Of a stretch of DNA of 64,000 nucleotides, positions 36,594 through 47,073 are shown piece by piece. How positions within the stretch are numbered: position 1 is the first letter of the stretch; each line of letters starts with the position of its first letter. The notes beneath the pieces are model-generated. The model saw only the letters and a list, made by a program, of their open reading frames with translations, had not been told where the DNA came from and did not search any database. The translations under genes were made by a program, and so were the position numbers. Source of the stretch: Shewanella intestini (GTDB taxonomy: Bacteria > Pseudomonadota > Gammaproteobacteria > Enterobacterales > Shewanellaceae); the NCBI RefSeq assembly GCF_018221465.1, contig NZ_JAAIKR010000019.1, forward strand, positions 1-64,000, read 5' to 3'.

Positions 36594-36607
36594 TGAATAA
36601 TAATTCA
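36594..36607. promoter_or_regulatory. ARG box between argR and the symporter gene
   Basis: TGAAT-AATA-ATTCA is a perfect ArgR operator core. A second, poorer TGAAT element lies at 36552-36566. The site may act on argR, on the divergent symporter at 36790, or both. Confidence 0.75.
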
Positions 36608-36789
36608 CGACTTTCATTCTTATTTACATGTTTTATGTAAATACTGTGCTAATGTTTTCTAATAAAGCATAAACCGCGTGTTATTGCCTATCATATATTC
36701 CAGATATGATTTAGATCATCTTGTGATTTATATCTACTTGCTAGACTGCGCTCCGTTTATTCGATAACACTTATTCAAGGTTTATAAAT

Positions 36790-38070
36790 ATGTCAACGCA
36801 CAACCCTTCACTATTCTCTCGAGGATGGTCTCGTTGGATGGCAGTTCCATTGTGGATGCAAATTTTAGTCGGTATGGCATTAGGCATCGTTGTCGGTGTC
36901 GGCTTGGGTGAGTCAGCAACGATATTGAAGCCTATTGGCACCATTTTTGTGAATACCATTAAAATGTTAATTGTGCCTTTGGTTTTTTGTTCATTGATTG
37001 TCGGTGTGACATCGATGCAAGACACCGCAAAAATGGGCCGGATTGGATTCAAATCATTTGCGTTTTATATGGCGACCACATCTGTCGCGATATCAATCGG
37101 CCTAATCATTGGTTATGTCATGCAACCCGGTGCAGGTTTAAATTTAGAATCAGTGAGCACTCAAAGTGCAGTTAAAGAAGCGCCTTCAATTATGGAAACG
37201 TTAATTAATATCGTGCCAACCAACCCTGTGGCGGCGCTGGCGAGCGGTCAAATATTACAGGTCATTGTGTTTGCCGTTGCGCTAGGGGTGGCATTGGTGC
37301 TGATTGGCGAGCGCGGAAAACCTGCAATAGCGGTGTTTGAAAGCCTTGCTGAAGCCATGTTCAAATTGACCGACATGGTAATGAAATTGGCGCCATACGG
37401 GGTATTTGGACTCATGGCTTGGGTTGCCGGCGAGTATGGCTTAGATATGTTATTGCCATTAATGAAAGTGATCGTTGCAGTTTATGTGGGGTGTTTCCTG
37501 CATATTGTTGGTTTTTACAGTGCGACGTTGGCCTTGCTGGGCAAGCTTAATCCGATTCACTTTTTTAAAGGTATTAGCAATGCCATTGTTGTGGCGTATA
37601 CCACTTCAAGCTCCGCAGGTTCACTACCGGCAAGTATGAAGTGCGCTAACGACCTCGGTGTACATAAAAAGATTTCTAGCTTTGTCTTACCGTTAGGTAC
37701 AACCATCAACATGGATGGTACCGCGTTATACCAAGGTGTGACGGCGTTGTTTGTTGCCCAAGCTTTTGGTGTCGATCTAACATGGGTTGATTACATTACA
37801 ATTATCCTAACGGGTACGTTAGCATCTATCGGCACCGCAGGTGTTCCTGGTGCGGGTTTAGTGATGTTAACTTTAGTGCTCACAACGGTTGGTTTGCCGC
37901 TAGAAGGGGTTGCCATCATTGCCGGTATCGACCGGATACTCGATATGGCTCGAACCACGGTGAATGTTTGTGGCGATTTAGCCGCGACAACCATCATTGC
38001 AAGAAGTGAAAATGAGCTTAACGTTGACCAATATCATGCTGATGTAAAAACTAAAAATGAGGATGCATAA
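36790..38070 (+). CDS. dicarboxylate/amino acid:cation symporter
   Basis: 426 residues, about 8 membrane helices with two re-entrant loops (DAACS/GltPh family). Signature motifs are SSSAGSLPASM, INMDGTALYQG and DRILDMARTTVNVCGD, the last binding substrate and Na+. It imports aspartate/glutamate or C4-dicarboxylates using Na+ or H+. The ARG box upstream hints at amino-acid substrates, but that is inference. Confidence 0.87.
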   Translation: MSTHNPSLFSRGWSRWMAVPLWMQILVGMALGIVVGVGLGESATILKPIGTIFVNTIKMLIVPLVFCSLIVGVTSMQDTAKMGRIGFKSFAFYMATTSVAISIGLIIGYVMQPGAGLNLESVSTQSAVKEAPSIMETLINIVPTNPVAALASGQILQVIVFAVALGVALVLIGERGKPAIAVFESLAEAMFKLTDMVMKLAPYGVFGLMAWVAGEYGLDMLLPLMKVIVAVYVGCFLHIVGFYSATLALLGKLNPIHFFKGISNAIVVAYTTSSSAGSLPASMKCANDLGVHKKISSFVLPLGTTINMDGTALYQGVTALFVAQAFGVDLTWVDYITIILTGTLASIGTAGVPGAGLVMLTLVLTTVGLPLEGVAIIAGIDRILDMARTTVNVCGDLAATTIIARSENELNVDQYHADVKTKNEDA

Positions 38071-38160
38071 GCATTATTTAAATGTGATTAGCCCATTTTT
38101 TAGCGAATAACCGTTAGGTTTTTCGCTAAACCATTAGATTTAGGGGCGTGTCACTTAATA

Positions 38161-38194
38161 AAAAAGGCTGTAATCATTGATTACAGCCTTTTTT
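38161..38194 (+). terminator. terminator after the symporter gene
   Basis: AAAAAGGCTGTAA and TTACAGCCTTTTT form a 13-bp stem with a 7-base loop. Confidence 0.9.
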
Positions 38195-38299
38195 ATTAAA
38201 CATCTGCGTTAATTACGTCGTTTGATGTCACTAAAGGGGCACTATTGGTTATCAGTTGAACGTGAAACATGATTCATTGGCTGGGTTATTTGGGGCTGG

Positions 38300-38710
38300 T
38301 TATTCGTAGTGAGTCAGTTCAAATAATACGTTGTTTTTGACGCCCATTAACTTTAGCTTATTGCCTTTTATTTTAAAGCTGGTCACTTGCACAAGGTGTT
38401 GCAGAAAAGATTGTTCTTGTTTTACCAAACCGTCAACACAGGCTTTCATGGTGGTGCTATTAGCAGATAAACTTAGTTCATTGTTGTATTGCATGTACTG
38501 GCCTTTAAAGTTGTTACAGCCATTTGAACCACTAAAGTTGCCATTATCAAAATCAAATAAAACAGGGCTATAGGGCTTAACGGCCTGATTTGCAATTTTG
38601 CTCACTTGCCAATTACCATCGAGGTTTAAATGAGACGGAGCAGGGAGCTGGCTTTGGCAACCGCTAATGGTAACTAACAAAGTCGCCATACAGAAAAGCT
38701 GTTTAAACAT
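38300..38710 (-). CDS. META-domain (HslJ-like) lipoprotein
   Basis: 136 residues from the ATG at 38710. A lipobox (ISGC) is followed by a META domain: GNWQVSKI at its start, SGSNGCNNFKGQY in the middle and TTMKAC near the end. The two Cys residues in NGCN and MKAC are conserved in the family and could form a disulfide. Such proteins are linked to stress or novobiocin tolerance (HslJ). Envelope location is expected. Confidence 0.8.
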   Translation of the reverse strand: MFKQLFCMATLLVTISGCQSQLPAPSHLNLDGNWQVSKIANQAVKPYSPVLFDFDNGNFSGSNGCNNFKGQYMQYNNELSLSANSTTMKACVDGLVKQEQSFLQHLVQVTSFKIKGNKLKLMGVKNNVLFELTHYE

Positions 38711-38831
38711 TAAAAAAATCCACAACAACACACTAATTGGTTATTTTACCGTTTGCAGTAACAAAGCGTAACCGCAAAAGGATAGAATTATATTAATATT
38801 AGATAATTATTCGCATGCTTAAGGTGTCAGG

Positions 38832-39029
38832 ATGAAAATATTTAAAATACTACATGGCTTAGGACTCGTCATGGTGATGGTCGGTTGTGGTTTATTATTT
38901 TTAACTGAGCAAGCATCACAGATAAACGGTATGATTTTAGTCGCGGTTTTAATCGGTGGCGGGTTGATTAGTATGTCGCCTTTTCCAGTGGCACTTTTTA
39001 TTGAGTGGGCGAAAAAACAACAGTCGTAA
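38832..39029 (+). CDS. small two-TM membrane protein, function unknown
   Basis: 65 residues with two hydrophobic segments (about 7-25 and 34-57) separated by a short polar loop, ending in a charged tail. Preceded by a weak AGG. Its stop lies 12 bp before a GNAT acetyltransferase gene, suggesting an operon of small genes up to 39925. Confidence 0.6.
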   Translation: MKIFKILHGLGLVMVMVGCGLLFLTEQASQINGMILVAVLIGGGLISMSPFPVALFIEWAKKQQS

Positions 39030-39041
39030 AAAGGAAATACC

Positions 39042-39584
39042 ATGTCCGTGTTATACCGAGTTGCCAACTTTGATGATGCAGCCCACATTGCTTTGTTAGA
39101 ACAGCGTCATTGTCACGATGAGCTTAATCAAGACAGTGGCATGATGGCCGCTCAATCTTTGAGTGTCAGTGACATGGCAACATTGATAAGCCAGCATTGG
39201 GTCGTGATTGCTGAGCAAAACAGCGTCATTGTCGGATATGTGATTGCTGCTAAATGGGCTTATTATGGCAATCAAGGCTTATATTCAACAATGCAGCGAC
39301 ACTTAGCGCAAACAAGTGTGGGAATGAGTAAGCTTACATCAAAAAACACTTGCCAGTATGGACCTGTATGGGTGCATTCTTCTCTAAGAGGGCAGGGCAT
39401 TTTTGAGGGGTTAATGGTATTTTTGGTTAAAGAAGTGAAACCGCACGTACCATTTATGGTAGCGATTATTGCAGAAGGTAATGAGCGATCATTTGCTGCC
39501 CATACTCAAAAAGGGCAAATGCAAGTGATTGATTATTTAACATTTGAACAGCGTGATTATTATTTATTAGCCAGAGCATGTTAG
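39042..39584 (+). CDS. GNAT-family N-acetyltransferase
   Basis: 180 residues. The acetyl-CoA binding motif A is VWVHSSLRGQGIFEGLM (R-G-Q-G). A good AAGGA site lies before the start. The substrate is unknown. It is the middle gene of a tight run (12 bp from the gene before, 8 bp to the next), so a shared transcript is likely. Confidence 0.75.
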   Translation: MSVLYRVANFDDAAHIALLEQRHCHDELNQDSGMMAAQSLSVSDMATLISQHWVVIAEQNSVIVGYVIAAKWAYYGNQGLYSTMQRHLAQTSVGMSKLTSKNTCQYGPVWVHSSLRGQGIFEGLMVFLVKEVKPHVPFMVAIIAEGNERSFAAHTQKGQMQVIDYLTFEQRDYYLLARAC

Positions 39585-39592
39585 GAGTACCC

Positions 39593-39925
39593 ATGGCACT
39601 GACATTTGAGGCGTTATTTTCGCCGTTTTTATCGTTACAGTTATCAGCATTTGAAAATGCCAAGTTAGTCGCGGCAGTGCTAAATGATGCCAATGAGCAA
39701 TGGCAAGTGTTTGAAGTTAATTGCGCTGAGGGTTCATCGCCTTACTACATGGTCAATTGGCAGCAACAGTGGATAATTTGCGGCAAGATAAATGACTATA
39801 ACGTAAGTATTAAGCTGGCAGAGGCAATTGATATTACATCGAAAAAACAACTAACTGTTCCTGTACTTAATATGCAACAAGTGAGCTTTATGTGTATGGA
39901 GAACTCGCATTTCGATCATTGTTAA
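39593..39925 (+). CDS. small soluble protein, function unknown
   Basis: 110 residues from the ATG at 39593 behind AGGAG. It is soluble, with a Trp-rich middle (YYMVNWQQQWIICGK) and no recognised family. It is the last gene of the short run with the acetyltransferase and may modify or accompany it; that is a guess. Confidence 0.55.
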   Translation: MALTFEALFSPFLSLQLSAFENAKLVAAVLNDANEQWQVFEVNCAEGSSPYYMVNWQQQWIICGKINDYNVSIKLAEAIDITSKKQLTVPVLNMQQVSFMCMENSHFDHC

Positions 39926-40005
39926 TGACCTCATCTAGCCACTGCTAATGTGTGCATTTATTCAAGTAACCGTAAGCCGCACGTAAATATTTTAAGAGTT
40001 GCCGT

Positions 40006-40548
40006 TTACTGGGGGTGCGTAAATTGCATGATGATAAGGTCAGTTTGAGAGCGTTGATAATCATTATATTTCTGCTTAATAATGGCAGGTATTTCAACAT
40101 GATGGTTAATGCTTAATCGGTTGCTTTTATCTTGGGAGGCAAACTTGTGATTAATGACTTTATAACCGTGTTCTTGGTAAAAACAGCACAAATGAGACGG
40201 GCAAAATAAATAACTGCTTTGGTTAAGCTCAGGTTTAATAAACTGCATAAGTTGGCTTGCTATGCCTTGGTTGCGGTATTGGCTGTGAGTGACCAGCCCT
40301 GTTAGCAACTGTACGCTCTGTTGAGGTGAATTAAATAGCCGAATGCGCACCGCAGTAACAAACTTATCTTCAGGTGTCGCTAAACCGACGGCCACTAAAT
40401 CAGATAGTTGTGGTCGAGAGTAAGGTAAATGGGTTCGATAAAACTGTTTAAGCCGTGACCATAACAGGCGCTCTGTTACATGCTCAGGTTCAAACCGCGC
40501 TGGCATGGTTAGCCATGTCAAAGTTGGATGGATGATTGATAAGCTCAT
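40006..40548 (-). CDS. GNAT-family N-acetyltransferase
   Basis: 180 residues. Motif A reads VTHSQYRNQGIASQLM (R-N-Q-G), the acetyl-CoA site. A CPSHLCCFYQEHGYK stretch near the C terminus resembles the motif B Tyr region. Substrate unknown. It is not close in sequence to the GNAT gene at 39042. Confidence 0.75.
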   Translation of the reverse strand: MSLSIIHPTLTWLTMPARFEPEHVTERLLWSRLKQFYRTHLPYSRPQLSDLVAVGLATPEDKFVTAVRIRLFNSPQQSVQLLTGLVTHSQYRNQGIASQLMQFIKPELNQSSYLFCPSHLCCFYQEHGYKVINHKFASQDKSNRLSINHHVEIPAIIKQKYNDYQRSQTDLIIMQFTHPQ

Positions 40549-40577
40549 ATAGATTTACTTTAGCTTAATATAGACAT

Positions 40578-40605
40578 AAAAAAACCGCCTCAAGGCGGTT
40601 TTTTT
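40578..40605 (-). terminator. terminator after metK
   Basis: ACCGCC and GGCGGT pair across a 4-base loop, flanked by A- and T-runs. It ends metK on the minus strand. Confidence 0.85.
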
Positions 40606-40624
40606 GCGCGTGAGCTTGAGCCTA

Positions 40625-41776
40625 TTATAGACCGGCTGCAGCGCGAAGGATTTCAGCTTTATCTGTTGCTTCCCACGGGAATTCATTGCGACCAAAGTGG
40701 CCGTAAGCTGCTGTTTGTTGATAGATAGGACGTGCCAAATCTAACATGGCTGTTAAGCCGTATGGGCGTAGCTCAAAATGCTCACGTACAAGTTTAATAA
40801 GTAAATCGTCACTCACTTTACTAGTGCCGAATGTTTCAACGCTGATTGAAGTCGGCTCTGCAACACCAATGGCATAAGACACTTGGATTTCACAGCGATC
40901 GGCAAGACCTGCTGCAACAATGTTTTTAGCCACATAACGTGCAGCGTAAGCGGCACTTCGGTCAACTTTTGAAGGGTCTTTACCAGAGAATGCACCACCA
41001 CCGTGACGAGCCATACCGCCGTATGTATCAACAATAATTTTACGACCCGTTAAACCACAATCGCCTACTGGGCCACCAATAACAAAACGGCCTGTTGGGT
41101 TAATAAAGTACTTGGTGTCTTTATTTAACCACTGTGATGGTAATACAGGCTTAATGATGGTTTCCATTACGCCTTCAATAAGATCTTCTTGTGAAATATC
41201 GTCGCGGTGTTGAGTTGATAATACAACCGCATCGATGCCCACAATTTTACCTTCGTCATAAGCAAAGGTCACTTGGCTTTTCGCATCTGGGCGTAACCAA
41301 GGTAATGTGCCATCTTTACGCACTTCAGATTGGCGTTTAACCAATTTGTGCGCGTAAGTAATCGGTGCAGGCATTAATACGTCAGTTTCGTTACTTGCGT
41401 AACCAAACATAAGCCCTTGGTCACCCGCGCCTTGTTCGGCTGGGTCGCTACGGTCAACACCTTGGTTGATGTCCGGCGATTGTTTACCAATGGCGTTTAA
41501 AATTGCACATGAATCAGCGTCAAAGCCCATGTCTGAATTGGTGTAACCAATTTCACGTACTGTTTTACGGGTAATCTCTTCGATATCAACCCAAGCGTTG
41601 GTTGTTACTTCGCCGCCGACTAATACCATGCCAGTTTTGACATACGTTTCACATGCAACACGCGCTTTTGGGTCTTGCTCAAGGATTGCGTCTAATACCG
41701 CATCAGATATCTGATCGGCGATTTTATCTGGATGACCTTCTGAAACTGATTCAGAGGTGAACAAGTGCTTTGCCAT
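40625..41776 (-). CDS. metK: S-adenosylmethionine synthetase
   Basis: 383 residues, normal length. Signature sequences include [16 protein letters not shown] at the N terminus, the hexapeptide GAGDQG and the glycine-rich [16 protein letters not shown]. It makes SAM from methionine and ATP in the cytosol and is a tetramer in relatives. MetJ-type repeats lie just upstream (41805-41836), so SAM probably represses it. Confidence 0.96.
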   Translation of the reverse strand: MAKHLFTSESVSEGHPDKIADQISDAVLDAILEQDPKARVACETYVKTGMVLVGGEVTTNAWVDIEEITRKTVREIGYTNSDMGFDADSCAILNAIGKQSPDINQGVDRSDPAEQGAGDQGLMFGYASNETDVLMPAPITYAHKLVKRQSEVRKDGTLPWLRPDAKSQVTFAYDEGKIVGIDAVVLSTQHRDDISQEDLIEGVMETIIKPVLPSQWLNKDTKYFINPTGRFVIGGPVGDCGLTGRKIIVDTYGGMARHGGGAFSGKDPSKVDRSAAYAARYVAKNIVAAGLADRCEIQVSYAIGVAEPTSISVETFGTSKVSDDLLIKLVREHFELRPYGLTAMLDLARPIYQQTAAYGHFGRNEFPWEATDKAEILRAAAGL

Positions 41777-41804
41777 AGTCGGAAATTCTCGTTTTATACA
41801 ATTT

Positions 41805-41836
41805 GAATGTGTAGAAGTATCTACATCTAGACGGCT
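41805..41836. promoter_or_regulatory. MetJ operator upstream of metK
   Basis: Four adjacent 8-mers approach the met box AGACGTCT: GAATGTGT (4 of 8), AGAAGTAT (6 of 8), CTACATCT (5 of 8) and AGACGGCT (7 of 8). Tandem, slightly degenerate met boxes are the normal MetJ layout. Confidence 0.65.
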
Positions 41837-42223
41837 ATTCTAATTTAAAATAGCCATGATCTCACCCCCTAATTACAAATTTAAATGAAGAATTGTGCAA
41901 TGGAGCAAAAAATTGCTTGGCAATAAACGCATTGCTCAAAAATACAGATAACAATATTGATGAAATTCAATATAAAATTTTTCATTTTTTACAAGGTGAA
42001 CTTACAGTGTAAGACGAAAAAAATAATAAGGTGGTCATTGCTGTAAATAATTTTCAATAGGAAATTAAAATCATCTATTTAAAGCTGATTCAGCTGTATG
42101 ACAAGCGATATCATCGTGCGATTAACCAAAATTCAATTGCTTATCTGCAATGATAGTTAACCTGAATAAGAGGAAGAACGGTTCATTTTTTACTGATCAA
42201 TTAACTGACAGCGGATTGAATAG

Positions 42224-42253
42224 TTAAAAAATGCAATTTGGCTTAATTATAAT
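42224..42253 (+). promoter_or_regulatory. possible promoter of tkt
   Basis: TTAAAA and a perfect TATAAT stand 18 bp apart, 127 bp before the tkt start. The -35 is weak. The rest of the 603-bp gap between metK and tkt (41777-42379) holds the MetJ boxes and no ORF I trust. Confidence 0.35.
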
Positions 42254-42379
42254 TTGCTTCCAGCCCTGTAAGTAGGCGAAAATATCCCACCAATTTTGCT
42301 ATAGCGAAAGGGCAGCCGACATAACGGGTTACCTTTCACTGTTCTCAGTTCCAACACCTCAACTCAAGTAGGAGAGAGC

Positions 42380-44374
42380 ATGTCATCTCGTAAAGAACTC
42401 GCAAACGCTATCCGCGCATTAACCATGGATGCCGTTCAGAAAGCCAATTCTGGTCACCCTGGTGCACCAATGGGGATGGCTGATATTGCCGAAGTGCTGT
42501 GGAATGATTTTTTAAAGCATAACCCAAATAACCCTGATTGGGTTGATCGCGACCGTTTCATCTTATCAAACGGCCATGGTTCAATGCTGATTTACTCTTT
42601 ACTTCATTTGACCGGCTACGCTTTGCCAATTGAAGAACTTAAAAACTTCCGTCAATTACACTCTAAAACACCAGGCCACCCAGAATATGGTTACACTCCT
42701 GGTGTTGAAACTACCACGGGCCCACTTGGTGCCGGTATCAGTAATGCTGTTGGTATGGCGATTGCTGAAAAAACCTTGGCAGCACAATTTAATAAGCCAG
42801 GTCACGATATCGTTGATCACTTCACTTATTGTTTCTTAGGTGATGGTTGTTTAATGGAAGGCATTTCTCACGAAGCTTGTTCTTTAGCGGGAACGTTAGG
42901 TCTGGGTAAGTTAGTGGCATTTTGGGATGACAACGGCATTTCAATTGATGGCCATGTTGAAGGTTGGTTTACTGACGACACGCCTAAGCGTTTCGAATCT
43001 TACGGTTGGCATGTAATTGCTAATGTTGATGGTCATGATAGTGCAGCCATTAAAGCAGCAATTGAAGAAGCTAAGTCTGTCACAGACAAGCCAACCATGA
43101 TTTGTTGTAAAACCACCATTGGTTTTGGTTCGCCAAATAAATCAGGTAGTCATGATTGTCACGGTGCTCCACTTGGTGATGCTGAGATTGCAGCTGCACG
43201 TGAATTCCTTGGTTGGGAACACGGCGCATTTGAAATTCCTGAAACCGTTTATGCAGGTTGGGATGCAAAAGAAGTTGGTGCAAACAATGAATCGGCTTGG
43301 GAGCAAAAATTTGCTGCTTATGAAGTTGCATTCCCAGCTGAAGCCGCTGAATACAAACGCCGCGTATTAACAGGTGAATTGCCTGCTGAATTTGAAGCAA
43401 AAGCAAATGCGTTTATTCAACAGTGCCAAGATAAAGCAGAAGGTATTGCAAGTCGTAAAGCATCACAAAATGCCATTGGTTTCTTTGGTGAAATGCTACC
43501 TGAACTATTAGGTGGCAGTGCGGACTTAGCGGGTTCTAACTTGACCCTTTGGTCTGGTTCAAAAGGTATTCAAGACGATTCTGCTGGTAATTATATTTTC
43601 TACGGTGTACGTGAGTTCGGTATGAGCGGCATCATGAATGGTATTTCGTTACACGGTGGTTTTATCAACTACGGCGCAACGTTCATGATGTTTATGGAAT
43701 ATGCCCGTAACGCAGTACGCATGTCTGCATTGATGGGTATTCAAAATATCTTCGTTTATACCCATGACTCAATTGGCCAAGGCGAAGATGGCCCAACTCA
43801 CCAACCTGTTGAGCAATTAGCTAACTTACGTATGACACCAAACATGACGGTATGGCGTCCATGTGATGCTGCTGAAACAGCGGTGTCGTGGAAGTCTGCA
43901 ATTGAAAGTCGTCAATCGCCAACATCGCTTATTTTTAGTCGCCAAGGCCTAAAAGCCCAAGTGCGCAGCGCTGAGCAATTAGCAAACGTAGCTAAAGGTG
44001 GCTATGTATTATCTGATTGTGAAGGCACACCAGAAGTGATCTTGATTGCGACCGGTAGTGAAGTTCAACTTGCGTTAGATTCAGCTGCAACGTTAACTGA
44101 ACAAGGTCAAAAAGTACGTGTGGTTTCTATGCCTTCAACGAACGTATTTGATAAGCAAGATGCAGCTTATAAAGAGTCTGTATTGCCTGCAGGTGTGCTT
44201 AAGCGTGTTGCAATTGAAGCTGCTCATGTTGATTTCTGGCATAAATATGTTGGTTTCAATGGCGCAGTGGTTGGCATGACAACCTTTGGTGAGTCAGCGC
44301 CTGGCGGCGCATTGTTGCAGCACTTTGGCTTTACTGTTGAAAACGTAGTTAACACAGTAAAACAATTGGGTTAA
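42380..44374 (+). CDS. tkt: transketolase
   Basis: 664 residues, normal size. Thiamine diphosphate is bound through [13 protein letters not shown] and the [10 protein letters not shown] segment; the transketolase signature [10 protein letters not shown] sits near the N terminus. It moves two-carbon units between sugars in the pentose phosphate path and yields erythrose 4-phosphate, the substrate of Epd encoded next door. It has a strong GGAG site and is followed by a terminator. Confidence 0.95.
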   Translation: MSSRKELANAIRALTMDAVQKANSGHPGAPMGMADIAEVLWNDFLKHNPNNPDWVDRDRFILSNGHGSMLIYSLLHLTGYALPIEELKNFRQLHSKTPGHPEYGYTPGVETTTGPLGAGISNAVGMAIAEKTLAAQFNKPGHDIVDHFTYCFLGDGCLMEGISHEACSLAGTLGLGKLVAFWDDNGISIDGHVEGWFTDDTPKRFESYGWHVIANVDGHDSAAIKAAIEEAKSVTDKPTMICCKTTIGFGSPNKSGSHDCHGAPLGDAEIAAAREFLGWEHGAFEIPETVYAGWDAKEVGANNESAWEQKFAAYEVAFPAEAAEYKRRVLTGELPAEFEAKANAFIQQCQDKAEGIASRKASQNAIGFFGEMLPELLGGSADLAGSNLTLWSGSKGIQDDSAGNYIFYGVREFGMSGIMNGISLHGGFINYGATFMMFMEYARNAVRMSALMGIQNIFVYTHDSIGQGEDGPTHQPVEQLANLRMTPNMTVWRPCDAAETAVSWKSAIESRQSPTSLIFSRQGLKAQVRSAEQLANVAKGGYVLSDCEGTPEVILIATGSEVQLALDSAATLTEQGQKVRVVSMPSTNVFDKQDAAYKESVLPAGVLKRVAIEAAHVDFWHKYVGFNGAVVGMTTFGESAPGGALLQHFGFTVENVVNTVKQLG

Positions 44375-44440
44375 TTGGTGAAAACTGATATTGCGGCTTA
44401 ACGCAAAAGAATGACCTTTTTTAGTGTTAATCTGTATAAT

Positions 44441-44475
44441 AACGACCTGCATTGAACATGCAGGTCGTTTTGTAT
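44441..44475 (+). terminator. terminator after tkt
   Basis: AACGACCTGCAT and ATGCAGGTCGTT form a perfect 12-bp stem with a 5-base loop, then TTTTG. Confidence 0.9.
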
Positions 44476-44528
44476 CATAAAGTTATTCTCTAACTTTTAT
44501 CTAAATTTCTAATGTCGAAATAATTAAT

Positions 44529-44570
44529 ATCGATACAGCTGCGCATTAATGCCATGTGATCGATACTGCT
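44529..44570. repeat. 12-bp direct repeat upstream of epd
   Basis: ATCGATACAGCT (44529-44540) recurs as ATCGATACTGCT (44559-44570), 30 bp apart start to start, about three helical turns. It lies just before the epd start and could be a pair of operator sites. No regulator is recognised. Confidence 0.5.
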
Positions 44571-44586
44571 AAATGATGGAATGTGA

Positions 44587-45609
44587 ATGATTCGGGTCGC
44601 TATTAATGGTTATGGTCGTATAGGCCGCTCAATTCTTCGTGCTTTATACGAATCTGGATTGCGCCATCAAATTCAAATTGTCGCCATTAATGAATTGGCC
44701 GATCCACAAGCGATTTGTCATCTGACCCAATACGACACCACTCATGGTCGTTTTCAATCTCAAGTAAAACTTAAAGATGATGAGTTGCACATTGGCGACG
44801 ACGCGATTGTGTTGTTGCACCAAGCTGATGCCAATAAATTACCTTGGAAAGCGCTCGATATTGATATCGTTTATGAAGCCTCCGGCAGCTTAATTGAGCG
44901 TGATGCCTGCGCTGCGCATATCCGCGCAGGCGCAAAACAAGTGTTGATTAGCCACCCGTCATCACCGGATGTCGATGGCACGATTGTCTATGGTGTTAAT
45001 CATCAGCTATTACAAGCTGACCATACTGTCGTCTCTAACGCGTCATGCACCACTAACTGTATTGTGCCTGTGCTCAGTGTGCTAGATGAACACTTTGGGG
45101 TAAAAAGCGGTGCCATCACCACCATTCATTCTGCCATGAATGACCAACAAGTGATCGACGCTTATCACACTGATTTACGCCGCACTCGCGCTGCTGGGCA
45201 GTCTATTATTCCTGTCGATACCAAACTTGCTCGGGGAATTGAGCGTATTTTACCGCACATGAAAGACATGTTTGAGGCTATTTCAGTTAGAGTACCGACC
45301 ATTAATGTCACCGCAATTGATTTATCTGTGACGTTAGAAAAAACGGTCGATATCGACAAAATAAATAGTGTATTAGAGCTTGCCTCATATGGACGTTTTA
45401 ATGGCATTCTTGGCTATACCGATGCACCGTTGGTGTCGTGTGACTTTAACCATGACCCGCGTTCTAGCATTGTTGATGGTACCCAAACGCGTGTTAGTGC
45501 CGGGCATTTAGTTAAACTTCTTTTGTGGTGCGATAACGAATGGGGTTTTGCCAATCGTATGTTGGACACCAGCTTAGCGATGATCCAAGCTAAAAAGGCC
45601 GCCCTATAA
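44587..45609 (+). CDS. epd: erythrose-4-phosphate dehydrogenase
   Basis: 340 residues. It has the GAPDH fold: NAD-binding [10 protein letters not shown] at the start and the catalytic Cys in SNASCTTNC with the His in [10 protein letters not shown]. The context (tkt before, pgk and fba after) and the Epd-type [14 protein letters not shown] segment favour Epd over GapA. It oxidises erythrose 4-phosphate for pyridoxal phosphate synthesis. Confidence 0.9.
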   Translation: MIRVAINGYGRIGRSILRALYESGLRHQIQIVAINELADPQAICHLTQYDTTHGRFQSQVKLKDDELHIGDDAIVLLHQADANKLPWKALDIDIVYEASGSLIERDACAAHIRAGAKQVLISHPSSPDVDGTIVYGVNHQLLQADHTVVSNASCTTNCIVPVLSVLDEHFGVKSGAITTIHSAMNDQQVIDAYHTDLRRTRAAGQSIIPVDTKLARGIERILPHMKDMFEAISVRVPTINVTAIDLSVTLEKTVDIDKINSVLELASYGRFNGILGYTDAPLVSCDFNHDPRSSIVDGTQTRVSAGHLVKLLLWCDNEWGFANRMLDTSLAMIQAKKAAL

Positions 45610-45697
45610 ACAGCATTTCGTGATAAACCGCTCCGACAAGTCGAGCGCTTTGTTATATAAAAGATTATTTTTTTAACTTAAAAAGGAAAGGCTAATT

Positions 45698-46873
45698 ATG
45701 GCGATTATTAATATGAGCGACCTTGATCTTCAAAATAAGCGTGTGCTTATTCGTGAAGATTTAAATGTGCCAGTCAGCGACGGAGTTGTCACTAGTGATG
45801 CTCGTTTGCGTGCATCGTTACCCACAATTAAATTAGCCCTTGAAAAAGGGGCCGCTGTCATGGTGATGTCTCACTTAGGACGCCCAACAGAAGGCGAATT
45901 TAATCCAGAATACTCGTTACAGCCGGTAGTGGATTATCTTGCTAACGCATTATCATGTCCTGTTAAGCTTGCTACTCAATACCTTGATGGTGTTGAAGCA
46001 AAAGCAGGTGAAGTTGTCGTATTTGAAAATGTTCGCTTTAACGTAGGCGAAAAGAAAAACGATGAAACACTCGCTAAAAAACTCGCTGCGTTATGCGATG
46101 TGTTTGTGATGGATGCGTTTGGTACGGCTCATCGTGCTCAAGCTTCTACTCACGGTGTTGGCTTACATGCACCAGTTGCTTGTGCTGGCCCGTTACTTGC
46201 GGGTGAATTAGCCGCGTTAGGTAAAGCATTAGACAACCCTGCGCGTCCAATGGTTGCCATTGTCGGTGGTTCTAAAGTCTCAACCAAATTAACCGTACTT
46301 GAAAGCCTATCAACCAAAGTTGACCAACTTGTTGTTGGTGGGGGTATTGCCAATACTTTTGTGGCGGCAGCCGGTCATAACGTTGGTAAATCATTATTTG
46401 AAGCTGACTTAGTTGAAGAAGCTAAGCGTTTAGTGGCTAATGCGCAACGCCGCGGTGGCGATATTCCTGTGCCAACAGATGTGGTTGTTGCTAGCGAATT
46501 TAGTCCAACTGCAGATGCGACCTTAAAAGATGTTGCAGATGTTGCTGAAACAGACATGATTTTTGATATCGGCCCAGACAGCGCCCAAGCCCTTGCTGAC
46601 ATCATTGCCGCTGCCGGCACTGTTGTGTGGAATGGCCCTGTGGGCGTGTTTGAATTTGATCAATTTGGTGACGGCACAAAACGTATTGCCCAAGCTATTG
46701 CTGATTCAAATGCTTTCTCTATTGCAGGTGGTGGTGATACGTTAGCCGCGGTAGATAAGTACAATATTGCTGATAAAGTTTCTTATATTTCTACTGGTGG
46801 TGGCGCTTTCCTAGAATTCCTTGAAGGTAAAGAGTTACCGGCTGTAGCAATGCTTGAACAACGCGGTCAATAA
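45698..46873 (+). CDS. pgk: phosphoglycerate kinase
   Basis: 391 residues, two Rossmann-like halves. The substrate-binding REDLNVP and SHLGRP lie in the N-terminal half, with the nucleotide-binding [16 protein letters not shown] and SIAGGGDT in the C-terminal half. It makes ATP and 3-phosphoglycerate. It has AAGGA before the ATG and follows epd by 88 bp, likely in one operon. Confidence 0.95.
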   Translation: MAIINMSDLDLQNKRVLIREDLNVPVSDGVVTSDARLRASLPTIKLALEKGAAVMVMSHLGRPTEGEFNPEYSLQPVVDYLANALSCPVKLATQYLDGVEAKAGEVVVFENVRFNVGEKKNDETLAKKLAALCDVFVMDAFGTAHRAQASTHGVGLHAPVACAGPLLAGELAALGKALDNPARPMVAIVGGSKVSTKLTVLESLSTKVDQLVVGGGIANTFVAAAGHNVGKSLFEADLVEEAKRLVANAQRRGGDIPVPTDVVVASEFSPTADATLKDVADVAETDMIFDIGPDSAQALADIIAAAGTVVWNGPVGVFEFDQFGDGTKRIAQAIADSNAFSIAGGGDTLAAVDKYNIADKVSYISTGGGAFLEFLEGKELPAVAMLEQRGQ

Positions 46874-47073
46874 ATCGATCGTTAATAAAAATAAAAAATA
46901 TTAAAAAACCGTTATGTGATAAACGGTATACGGTCATCGGTCTGAGGTTGTCTTCTTTTCAACGTAGACGAGAAAATAAACAAAGACCGTCCCTATACCA
47001 TTATCAACGTAACATAAATTAATCCAAGCGATAGCGACCTAGGTGAGTAATCACCCTATTATTGGAGAACCAA

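Noticed and set aside
41777-42000. SAM riboswitch before metK
   Set aside because: No conserved SAM-riboswitch core was seen; the tandem met boxes explain control better and fit gammaproteobacteria.
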